Source: Candidatus Erabacter solicola (GTDB taxonomy: Bacteria; Vulcanimicrobiota; Vulcanimicrobiia; Vulcanimicrobiales; Vulcanimicrobiaceae). Taken from it: a stretch of 41,272 nt of DNA. The notes under the pieces were generated by a model that saw only the letters and a program-made list of their open reading frames with translations, was not told the DNA's origin and ran no database searches. This document shows positions 16,773-24,149 of this stretch, one piece after another. Made by a program: the position numbers and the translations under genes. Every line of letters begins with the position of its first letter. Positions within the stretch are counted from its first letter, which is position 1. The stretch is from contig PLDY01000023.1 in NCBI GenBank assembly GCA_003136895.1, positions 903-42,174 on the forward strand, given 5' to 3'.

Positions 16773-17635
16773 CCATAGCACGCGGTGCCTTTTTGACCGG
16801 CGGGACGTCGTTGCTCGCTGCGTGCGCCGTGCAACGGGCGCAATTGAGCTCGCTCGTTCACCACTGCGGCTCGCCACAGGCGTTGCCCGATGTTGCGTCC
16901 AGACCAGTCCAATATGGATCGTTTGCGTCTTCGGTATTGAAGCAACGCGTCGGATACGCGATCGCGCTACCGCCGAATAGCGGCCCGCTCCGTGGCGTAG
17001 CGTACGCCTTCCCCGGTCGCGGCGCAACCGCTGCAATGCTGTTCCCCGCGCTCGGTCACGACAAGTACTTGGCCTCGCTCGCTCAAGAGCCCGATTTCCT
17101 GCGATTTGCCGTGGCGGCCGTCGATAGCGGCGAGTCGTATTGGCATCATCGTGCGGGTGGTGAAGATCGGATGGCCATGTTTGTGAAAGAATTCGCGCCC
17201 TTCGTCCACCGCCTGCTCGATCTTCCTACGGGTGCGCACGAATCACTGCTTGGGTATTCCATGGGTGGCTACGGGGCGCTGCTCGCCGCGATTCGCCAGC
17301 CGCATCGCTACAGCGCCGTCGCTGTCGCCGGGCCCGCGATCTGGTCGTCGTTCGAGGAGCAGCACGCTTCCGTTCCGGACGCCTTCGATAACCGTGCCGA
17401 TTTCACACGCAACTCGATCTTCGCGTCGGTGAACGCGCTGCGCTCGCAGGCAATTCGTATCGACTGCGGCCGCACAGACCCGTTTGCCGGAAGCGTCAAA
17501 TTGCTGCAGAAAGAATTGCCCGCCGCCATCGTAAGCGTTCGAGACGGCTGCCACGACGATACGCTTTTCCGTAGCTCAGTCGCGGATCAACTCCGCCATA
17601 TATCGAGGCATCTGGCCCAGGGGCGTACGCCATGA
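16763..17635 (+). CDS. Lipoprotein alpha/beta-hydrolase (esterase D-like), copy 1
   Basis: 290 residues from a TTG with GGAGG nine bases upstream; the ATG at 16769 is 15 bases away. Lipobox LLAAC near residue 21. Nucleophile elbow GYSMGG, acid DCGRTDPF and histidine GCHDD make a complete esterase triad in the layout of the esterase-D family. The substrate is unknown. A homologue lies at 22611-23465, with shared stretches such as AGGEDRMAMF and LLGYSMGGYGALLAA. The stop overlaps the next ATG (ATGA). Confidence 0.85.
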   Translation: MSMTIARGAFLTGGTSLLAACAVQRAQLSSLVHHCGSPQALPDVASRPVQYGSFASSVLKQRVGYAIALPPNSGPLRGVAYAFPGRGATAAMLFPALGHDKYLASLAQEPDFLRFAVAAVDSGESYWHHRAGGEDRMAMFVKEFAPFVHRLLDLPTGAHESLLGYSMGGYGALLAAIRQPHRYSAVAVAGPAIWSSFEEQHASVPDAFDNRADFTRNSIFASVNALRSQAIRIDCGRTDPFAGSVKLLQKELPAAIVSVRDGCHDDTLFRSSVADQLRHISRHLAQGRTP

Positions 17636-18408
17636 GTATCATTCCTGCTGTGCTCCTCTGGCTTGCCGTTGCCATACCAGCGCTCGGAAATGGCTCTTTA
17701 GATCTTCCTTCGCAAGCCGCATGCTGCGTCGTTGAGAGGCTGGACGGCTTGGTGGCGGCTCGGCTTCCGCTGTTCTTCACAATCTTGCAAGATTGGGTTG
17801 CTGAGCAAAGGATAATGCAGTGCAAGACACCGCTGAGCAAAGACATCGGCTCTGGACTCGGCTTACCACGGTTTCGGTGGCCGGAGACTTCGGAGTATGT
17901 CTCGCTTCGAGCACAGCCGGATCTCGGAGTGCTGACGATCGGCGCCCCGCCATTTGAAGTGCCGACGTATTTACGTCCCGACCGAATACGGTCCGAGCCG
18001 AAGGCTTTCATTGCTTTCGTCTACATCGCTTACGACCCGCGCCTTAGCGCGATCCTTTATTATGTTGTCGGGGACGAGTTTGAGAGCATCGGCTACATTA
18101 GCGGAGTTACACGGCCACCACTAGGAACTCCGGAGATCAATCTGCGCACTCTAACGGCCCCGGCCGGTCACACGATTTCAAATGATCTCGTCCTTAGCGC
18201 CGTACGCGGCCTGCCTTCGCTCGATGAGGTCACGCGAAGGTACGGCAAACCCGCACGCCTGCGACAGGTTTGCGGATTTTGGCAAGTTCATTACCTAGGT
18301 CCGTCGCAGCACAGTTCTCACCTAGGATTGCCGTACCAGACTTCCATCTCGCTGGCGTACTCTTCGACCGGACGATTGCGAGCTTTTGTCCTAACGCAAG
18401 GTGAGTAG
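17632..18408 (+). CDS. Secreted protein of unknown function
   Basis: 258 residues. The signal peptide (MSIIPAVLLWLAVAIPALG) is clear. The mature part has four cysteines (CC at ~30, one at ~64, one near 221) and no recognised domain (EVPTYLRPDRIRSEPKAFIAFVYIAYD; LSAVRGLPSLDEVTRRYGKP). It is coupled by ATGA to the esterase, suggesting the pair is made together. The copy-2 esterase at 22.6 kb has no equivalent neighbour. Its bases look less GC-rich than the core genes. Confidence 0.68.
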   Translation: MSIIPAVLLWLAVAIPALGNGSLDLPSQAACCVVERLDGLVAARLPLFFTILQDWVAEQRIMQCKTPLSKDIGSGLGLPRFRWPETSEYVSLRAQPDLGVLTIGAPPFEVPTYLRPDRIRSEPKAFIAFVYIAYDPRLSAILYYVVGDEFESIGYISGVTRPPLGTPEINLRTLTAPAGHTISNDLVLSAVRGLPSLDEVTRRYGKPARLRQVCGFWQVHYLGPSQHSSHLGLPYQTSISLAYSSTGRLRAFVLTQGE

Positions 18409-18769
18409 TAGACGCGCCGCCGTTTTCCTAATCTTGAAGGCGATCCCATCTAGAACGGCCGGCGGCTCGCGAATGCATGGAGACCGCCCTCGTGGACGGC
18501 CTCCCATCTATTGCGGTAGGTAACTCGATCGTTACGGAACTGCTTGCGCTAAGCGGCTCGGCACGGAGAGGACCCGCCGGTTGGACGCGAGCCGCTAGAC
18601 GCACTGAGAGATTAACGGAGCGAGCACGTCATCTAGCCGCCGTGCCGCCTCGGCCTGCAGAGAAGGGCCTAGAACAGCCAGGCGGGGCGACGGCGCGCCG
18701 TGGCAGGTGAAGTTTCATCGTGATGTCGCCGCTCTCATCGAAGAGCGGACGCGGCGCGGCGCATCGCCG
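18409..18769 (+). other. Non-coding or decayed stretch
   Basis: No convincing gene on either strand. There is one 7-bp hairpin (CCGCTCT/AGAGCGG, 18729-18748) without a T-run. The interval is best read as debris inside the accessory region. Confidence 0.4.
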
Positions 18770-18862
18770 CTAAGAACAAGTCGTGCTCTCTTGGACGACC
18801 TTCGCCGAAACGCCGAGTGCCATGAGTTGAGGCTGCGTAATGCCAGAGTGGAATGAAAATCT
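18770..18862 (-). pseudogene. Tyrosine recombinase (integrase) C-terminal remnant
   Basis: On the minus strand the frame ending at 18770 reads TQPQLMALGVSAKVVQE and then stops shortly after. QLMALGVSAKVVQE matches the helix between the HxxR and LGH(S/T) motifs of phage-type integrases (consensus ...LLxxGvxxKvVqerLGHs). Just upstream, in another frame, LPLDFHS looks like the decayed (F)HDLRH element. The LGH box and the Tyr are missing. It is short, so confidence is moderate. Confidence 0.42.
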
Positions 18863-18910
18863 AGCGGCAGATTCTCGCGGTCGCGAAAACCCATGCTTTC
18901 AACGCAATCG

Positions 18911-20201
18911 TTAACGCCCGGGACTGGTTTTCGGGTTTATGGCGAACGAACCGAGCACGTCGGGAAAGCCTCTTGCGTTGTGCGGCCACCCGTTGCGGTC
19001 CGAAGAAGGCACCCGCAGCGTGTGATCGGCTCCCGGGAACACCCGTACCGTGACGTCGAGATTGCTATGCTCCCTCAGGATGCGAACGGTTTCCCTCGAT
19101 ACTCTCCTGCGGCGGAACTAGCGCGTCGTCGGCACCGAAGAGGAGCAGAACCGGAACGGTGACCGTTGCCCACGCGGCCGAGTTATCATAATTTCCAGAC
19201 GTACGATACCAATTCCAAATCCAGTTCGTGTCGTCCGGGATGGCGAGAAAATCGAGCCAGGCCGCAGTACCGGCGGCTCGTACGTCGGCTCGCAGTTGCG
19301 TGTGAGCAGCTCCGGTGCGCGCGACCTCGACAAACTCGGCGTAGAGCTTCTCCGAATCGGCAAGGCTTTGACCGGAATAGCGTTTCGCCAGAGCCGTGTT
19401 AACGCGGAAGAGGTCTTGCCGATATTGCGGCCCCACGGGTCCGTCCGCAGCGGCGATCCACTTCACTTCAGAATTGTTCTTCGCGATCGCCGGCGCGAGT
19501 TCACCGCCTTGGCTGTGGCCATAGACACCGACTCGATTGGGGTCTACGTCGCTGCGCTGCGCCACAAGATGCACTGCTGCACGGGCGTCGGCGATCAAAT
19601 CCTCCATCGTAGAGGCTCGCCAGTCGCCCGTCGAAGCACCGACGCCCCGCTTGTCATAGGTGAGGGCAACGATACCGCGCCGGGCGAGATCGTCGGCGAT
19701 GTAGGCCGTTGCCCAGCGCCCTTCCGGCCCCGATCCGTGAACCAGGACGACGGCCGGATGTCTTCCCGCGGAACGCGGGACGAAGAGTGTTCCGGCAAGC
19801 CTCACGGCTCCGTTCGCAAACGCCACGGGCTCGGTGGCATACGGCTTTGCAACCGACTCTGACGTGCGGCGGAGCGTTATGACCCCAGCGAGTTCGTTCT
19901 CGCGAAACGTGCCCGTCATCGCGTCGCCTTTAATCGTCGCGTCGAATACGGTCGTCGTCATATCGCCGACCAGCTCCCAGTGGACCAACCTTCCCAGCTT
20001 TATGCGCGATAGCGGGATGTCGATCGCGCCCAAATCGGGCGCCGAAAAGACGCCCTCGCTTGGCGGCCCCGCCCTGAGATCGAAGCGAACCGCGAGTTCC
20101 GAGGCGCCGCGGCGCATGAAACCTTCCCAATGGCCGGTGGCGACCGACGGTGCCGGCGCGACGCTCAGCGCTAGGAGCAACGCGAGGAATGAAATGAACA
20201 T
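18911..20201 (-). pseudogene. Secreted alpha/beta hydrolase interrupted by a one-base frameshift
   Basis: Signal peptide MFISFLALLLALSVAPAPSVA, a beta-rich N-terminal domain, then a hydrolase domain with HGSGPEGRW, DKRGVGASTGDW, nucleophile GYGHSQGGE-like VYGHSQGGELAP, and acid LLFGADDALVPP. The intact frame stops at 19065 after SIEGNRSHPEGA. Removing one G from the GGG at 19093-19095 restores EETVRILREHSNLDVTVRVF and PGADHTLRVP, then 35 more residues to a TAA at 18911. The DH there is the catalytic histidine. So the present gene lacks its triad His. Confidence 0.8.
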
Positions 20202-20403
20202 GGCACGAGTGTCTCACGCCGGCGTGCGGCAGTCTTGCACCATTCGAGCATGGCAGACGAGGCGGCGCCTCGGCGAGGTCAGCTGCGCTTCTTGCGGCCG
20301 TTCCACCTGAACTTCGTCGGGTCAGACATCCCGATAGATCCTCTTCAGCCGACGGCGCTCCACTCCATCGGTGCGCCAGTCAATTCGGTCAGACGAGTTT
20401 TCT
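20202..20403 (+). other. Intergenic stretch, no gene seen
   Basis: I see no conserved gene or RNA. A 16-codon minus-strand frame (MSDPTKFRWNGRKKRS) has a plausible GAGG upstream but cannot be supported. Confidence 0.3.
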
Positions 20404-20715
20404 TCACAGGCAAAACTCTTTTCTTAGAGCGACAATCGCGCGGGCCGCGCGCTCGGCCGCATCGGTGTCCGCCGCAAAACCCATGCCCTTCTCGGCTACC
20501 TGTGCCAGGTATGCCGCAACCTGCGCCTCGGCCATGGCAGGATCAAAAAGCCCACCGCACAGGACCGTTGCGTATGCGTCGTACTCGTCTTCGGGCCAAC
20601 CCGGTTCACCGGAAAATACCCCAATTGGGTCCCAGTCGCGCATTAGGATCTCCCTGACGCGCGGAAGAAGTTTATTGTATAGAAGCTTCCGATCTTGAGG
20701 CTGCACGCTATCCAT
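20404..20715 (-). CDS. Small WDPIGV-motif protein
   Basis: 103 residues, no signal peptide. LLPRVREILMRDWDPIGVF followed by GWPEDEYDAYA resembles small proteins around DUF1871, often near toxin or immunity genes. The C-terminal half is helical (AYLAQVAEKGMGF). No function can be given. Its position in the accessory region, near toxin and serpin genes, is consistent with an accessory or immunity role, which is inference. Confidence 0.65.
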   Translation of the reverse strand: MDSVQPQDRKLLYNKLLPRVREILMRDWDPIGVFSGEPGWPEDEYDAYATVLCGGLFDPAMAEAQVAAYLAQVAEKGMGFAADTDAAERAARAIVALRKEFCL

Positions 20716-20846
20716 CGGGTCCGATCATAACGCGATCCACACTCTTTGGGCAATCGTCGGTGCAGCCACGAGGAGGTGGATCTGCTCGATGCGAGCCTGA
20801 CGGTCGCGGTGCGTCGGAAATGCCGGTGCTAAGTTTACGCGCCGAC

Positions 20847-21929
20847 TTATGAGAACGTTGCCGTAAACATGATGACGCCTCTCCCATCTGTGACTACCAT
20901 TGAAAAGGGATGGTCAAAACGAATCACTGGAGAAGGCGCCAGCGCAACGGAACCGATCGAAGCTGCGGACGCATCGACGCCTTCTTCGAAAAGAGCAAAT
21001 TGGGTCGCGTGAATCAAATGGTTCAAAGCGACGTGTTTGCCCCTAACAAGCGCCACGATGGGGCGCGACTTCTGATCGAATAGAGAAGCGAGGGTTCGCG
21101 AGGCCAGCACGGCTCTCAAATCAACCCATTTTCCGCGAAGACTGACCCGAGGTATCTCAACGACTCGGGGACGATCGGCCACAAAGTGCGGCTCTGGTTT
21201 CGAAAGATAGGTTCCGAGAAGATCGCAAGGCGACGCTCGCTTCCTCGATTCGATAAGATCGATGTGTGCGCCGCCGCGAAGATCTAGTCTGACCGCCCGA
21301 ATGGCAGCATCTTCAAAAACCAAGAACACTCGCTCACCGCTCATAAATTGCTCGACACGCGGACCCGTGCGGCCCCAGAAGATCTTGGCACGCGTGGATC
21401 TCTTATCGAAGGGAAACACAAATTGGTCTCGATAGCTCGACGCGGTCGCGATCGAAAGCAGCCCGGGGTCCAGCGAGACTGCCGGCTCTGGCACGGAAAC
21501 GTGGTGCTGGGCCAGCCAGGCGCCAAGCCCTAACGATAATTCACCGGTGTGCGAGACAAACAGTTCTTCGCGCAGACGGGCCTTTACTGATGCGGCAAAC
21601 GATGAGTCCAGATCTAAACTAGAGGCGAGCCAGATACCGATCGCTTGGGAAACCCCTTGGTCCGTCCCCTGAGGCGCGCCAACTGCTTCGCTAGCAAAGT
21701 CGCGAAGCTCGCTTCGCAAGGTTCCTCGCGTTCCCTCAGCCAGCGCCGCGAACAGCAGAGCAACGTTTGCCGGCGACAGCGCGGTGTCGACGTTGCGCGT
21801 ACAATAGGCCGAAACCATCCTCGCGGCCAAGCGCGCCTCCTTCGGCTGCCCGGAGGTCGCGACGCCGCGCGAAGACGCCACCAACAGTACGCTCAGCAAC
21901 AGGGTCCCGATGAATCGTTGAATATCCAT
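20847..21929 (-). CDS. Secreted serpin (serine/cysteine protease inhibitor family)
   Basis: 360 residues from the ATG at 21929. Signal peptide DIQRFIGTLLLSVLLVASSRG. Serpin landmarks in order: LSPANVALLFAALAEGTRG (helix B), FVFPFDKRSTRAKIFW (strand 3A/PFD), VEQFMSGE, VVEIPRVSLRG and DLRAVLASRTLASLFD, then HLIHATQFALFEEGVDASAAS (RCL hinge) and PVIRFDHPFSMVVTDGRGVIMF (serpin signature). The hinge keeps small residues, as in inhibitory serpins. Core is a little short. No strong ribosome binding site. Serpins are patchy in bacteria, suggesting gene transfer. Confidence 0.85.
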   Translation of the reverse strand: MDIQRFIGTLLLSVLLVASSRGVATSGQPKEARLAARMVSAYCTRNVDTALSPANVALLFAALAEGTRGTLRSELRDFASEAVGAPQGTDQGVSQAIGIWLASSLDLDSSFAASVKARLREELFVSHTGELSLGLGAWLAQHHVSVPEPAVSLDPGLLSIATASSYRDQFVFPFDKRSTRAKIFWGRTGPRVEQFMSGERVFLVFEDAAIRAVRLDLRGGAHIDLIESRKRASPCDLLGTYLSKPEPHFVADRPRVVEIPRVSLRGKWVDLRAVLASRTLASLFDQKSRPIVALVRGKHVALNHLIHATQFALFEEGVDASAASIGSVALAPSPVIRFDHPFSMVVTDGRGVIMFTATFS

Positions 21930-22023
21930 GTCGCGCTTAGAGCGTTTCCGCTCCAATTGTTTGGTCGGAGAACGCATCGACGGCAACAATTGCATCATCA
22001 CCTATCTGGAAAAGCCGAACTGG

Positions 22024-22056
22024 GACGACATCCTATTCCGAAGCTCCGTTGCAGAT
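22024..22056 (+). pseudogene. Fragment of a third esterase copy
   Basis: The plus strand reads DDILFRSSVAD, which differs from the C-terminal DDTLFRSSVAD of the copy-1 esterase at one residue. The codons differ mostly at third positions, so it looks like an old homologous coding segment and not a recent DNA copy. Upstream, ERIDGNNCIITYLEKPNW may be the collapsed remainder. The frame then runs into unrelated sequence. Confidence 0.5.
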
Positions 22057-22089
22057 ATAAATCCGGGCCGGCGTACGCCCGCGTTGCTC

Positions 22090-22551
22090 TTACGGGACCT
22101 GGTGAACGTCCGTTGGGTCTTGTGGCGGCGACTTGATCGAGATGAACTTCAGGCGGCCCGAGGTGTCGACGATTCCGGCATGCGTCGTGCCGCGCGGAAT
22201 GATAACCAGGGTTCCCGGCTTCATATCGATCTGCTTATCGCCGAGCCACCCGGTACCGGTGCCCTCAAGGACGATCTGAATCTCGTCGGCATTCGTGTGC
22301 TGGTGTTTGAATGCCGTACCCATCTGCAGCGCGAGCGTCATGCCGTCGTCGACGACCAGCGTCTTCGAGCGGAGATTGGGAAACGTCGCGGTGGGCGCCG
22401 GCATCGTGTCCGCGGTCATCGCGGCGAGGTCGACGGTACCCGCGACCAGCGGCGCGGCCGCGGCGGAAGCCGCTTGTGGCAGGTGACTGAGGGCGGCGCC
22501 CATAGCAAAAGCCACTACGGCTATGGCGACCGTGCGAACGTGTTGCTTCAT
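22090..22551 (-). CDS. Exported cupin-domain protein
   Basis: 153 residues from the ATG at 22551. Signal peptide MKQHVRTVAIAVVAFAMGAALS. Cupin motif 1 is FKHQHTNADEIQIVLEGTG and motif 2 PGTLVIIPRGTTHAG, giving a metal site of three His and one Glu. The function of this type (RmlC-like sensor or enzyme) is not defined. It lies between the serpin and copy-2 esterase. Confidence 0.88.
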   Translation of the reverse strand: MKQHVRTVAIAVVAFAMGAALSHLPQAASAAAAPLVAGTVDLAAMTADTMPAPTATFPNLRSKTLVVDDGMTLALQMGTAFKHQHTNADEIQIVLEGTGTGWLGDKQIDMKPGTLVIIPRGTTHAGIVDTSGRLKFISIKSPPQDPTDVHQVP

Positions 22552-22578
22552 CGCCGCTCCTTCTCTCAAAAGGCGGAA

Positions 22579-22603
22579 CGGGCCCTGCCGGATTCGAACC
22601 GCC
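22579..22603 (-). other. tRNA 3'-end remnant (T-arm plus acceptor strand)
   Basis: On the minus strand GGCGG-TTCGAAT-CCGGC forms a T-arm (four of five pairs), followed directly by AGGGCCC and G, as acceptor strand plus discriminator. No 5' tRNA half with GGGCCCT lies upstream. Such orphan 3' tRNA ends mark attachment sites of integrated elements. It sits 8 bp before the copy-2 esterase start. Confidence 0.45.
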
Positions 22604-22610
22604 CGGCATA

Positions 22611-23465
22611 GTGAGCATCACCCGGGGAGCGTTCGCCGCCGGCGCCGCGATCGTGCTCGCCGGGTGCGGCGTGCGCTCGCAGCTGCGTTCCGCGATCTAT
22701 AACTGTCGCTTGCCCGAAGCGCTGCCGCTGGTCACGGGCGGGACGATACTGCGCGGAACGTTTCAGTCGCGCGTGCTCGGCAAGCCTGTCGGCTACGCCA
22801 TCACCCGTTCGCCGGGAAACGGACCTGTCCGCGGCGTCGCCTACGCAATGCCCGAACGCGGTGGAACCGCCGAGGAGCTCTTCGCCACGCTCGGTCACGA
22901 CCGTTATCTGGCAACGCTCGCCAACGAACTCGATTTTCCCGCACTCGCCGTTGCGGCCGTCGATGCCGGAGACACGTATTGGCACAAACGCGCCGGCGGC
23001 GAGGATCGCATGGCGATGTTCAATCTCGAATTCATTCCGCGTGCTCGACACGATCTCGCGCTTGCCGACGATATTCCCGAGTCGCTGCTCGGCTACTCGA
23101 TGGGCGGCTATGGCGCACTCTTGGCGGCCTCGCAGCAACCACATCGCTATCGCGCGGTCGCCGTCGCGGGCCCAACGATTTGGCAATCCTACGGACAGCA
23201 GCAGGCGGCCGACCCCGGTGCTTTCGACAATAAGAGCGATTTCGAACGGCATTCGATTCTCGGACGCGTGAACGATCTGCGCCTTCAGGAGCTCTTGATC
23301 GACTGCGGCCGCGCCGATCCGTTCGCGGACACGATCGAGTTGCTGCGCACGTCCCTTCCGCATGCGGTCGTGCGCTTTCGCGAAGGTTGCCACGACGACG
23401 CCTTCTACCGCAGTACGGTTCCCGATCAACTACGCTTCGTCGGGCACCGGCTCTCGTTGCGCTAG
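22611..23465 (+). CDS. Lipoprotein alpha/beta-hydrolase (esterase D-like), copy 2
   Basis: 284 residues from a GTG. Lipobox VLAGC near residue 19. Triad: GYSMGG, DCGRADPF, GCHDD. It parallels copy 1 (16763-17635) over its full length, including CRLPEALPLV versus CGSPQALPDV, GHDRYLATLANELDF and the C-terminal FYRSTVPDQLRFVGHRL. The stop shares CTAG with the convergent ABC ATPase stop. Confidence 0.86.
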   Translation: MSITRGAFAAGAAIVLAGCGVRSQLRSAIYNCRLPEALPLVTGGTILRGTFQSRVLGKPVGYAITRSPGNGPVRGVAYAMPERGGTAEELFATLGHDRYLATLANELDFPALAVAAVDAGDTYWHKRAGGEDRMAMFNLEFIPRARHDLALADDIPESLLGYSMGGYGALLAASQQPHRYRAVAVAGPTIWQSYGQQQAADPGAFDNKSDFERHSILGRVNDLRLQELLIDCGRADPFADTIELLRTSLPHAVVRFREGCHDDAFYRSTVPDQLRFVGHRLSLR

Positions 23466-24148
23466 CTCGAACCGCAGCGCCCGTCGTCGATCGTCACCAC
23501 CCGATCCGCGAACGGCGCGATCCGTTGATCGTGCGAGGTGATCACGACCGCCGAGCCGCGCTCGCGCGCGAGCTCGCAGAGCAGCTGGATCACCGCCGCA
23601 CCGTTCTCGCTATCGAGCGATGATGTCGGTTCGTCCGCCAGGACGACCGCCGGCGCGCCGGCGAGGGCTCGCGCGATCGCAACACGCTGCTGTTCTCCGC
23701 CCGAAAGTTGCATCGGCAAGCGCTGGAGTTTATCGGCGATGCCCAGACGTTCGAAGGTCTCGCGCGCGATCCGCCGGCACTCGGGGCGACTGAGACCGCG
23801 TGCGCGCAACACCAACTCGACGTTCTCGCTCGCGCTCATCGCGCGAATCAAATTGAAACCCTGGAAGACGAAACCCAAACGGTTGAGGCGCAGACGCGCG
23901 CGTTCCGACTTCCCGAGATGGTTGATCGCATTGCCTTCGATCCGCACGTTCCCCGACGTCGGCGTTAGCATGCCGGCCAGCACCGTCAGCAACGTCGTCT
24001 TTCCCGATCCCGATGGGCCGGTCACGAGCAGCACTTCGCCCCGCGCCGCCTCGAGCGACGCGCCGCGCAGCACCGGAGCCATCCCGGCCTCGGTCGTGTA
24101 CTCGAAGGTGAGTCCCTCGCCGGCGATGGCCGGCACGTTCGCGTTCAC
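23462..24148 (-). CDS. ABC transporter ATP-binding protein (DevA/LolD type)
   Basis: 228 residues. Walker A GPSGSGKTT, Q-loop FVFQGFNLI, signature LSGGEQQR, Walker B VVLADEPTSSLD, H-loop TSHDQR. It pairs with the FtsX-like permease just upstream, one base after its stop. The GTG start is used because the nearby ATG at 24150 is out of frame. Such pairs act in export or lipoprotein/glycolipid handling; no HlyD-type partner is adjacent. Confidence 0.94.
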   Translation of the reverse strand: MNANVPAIAGEGLTFEYTTEAGMAPVLRGASLEAARGEVLLVTGPSGSGKTTLLTVLAGMLTPTSGNVRIEGNAINHLGKSERARLRLNRLGFVFQGFNLIRAMSASENVELVLRARGLSRPECRRIARETFERLGIADKLQRLPMQLSGGEQQRVAIARALAGAPAVVLADEPTSSLDSENGAAVIQLLCELARERGSAVVITSHDQRIAPFADRVVTIDDGRCGSS

Positions 24149-24149
24149 A

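Noticed and set aside
18477-18710. Plus-strand open frame of 77 codons
   Set aside because: Arg/Ala-rich composition typical of a chance frame in GC-rich DNA, with no ribosome binding site or motif.
19065-20201. Treating the hydrolase as an intact 378-residue gene
   Set aside because: The last 11 residues do not fit the fold, while the other frame continues it with the catalytic His.
20273-20332. A 16-codon minus-strand frame (MSDPTKFRWNGRKKRS) with GAGG upstream
   Set aside because: Too short and without any conserved neighbour or motif; a chance frame is as likely.
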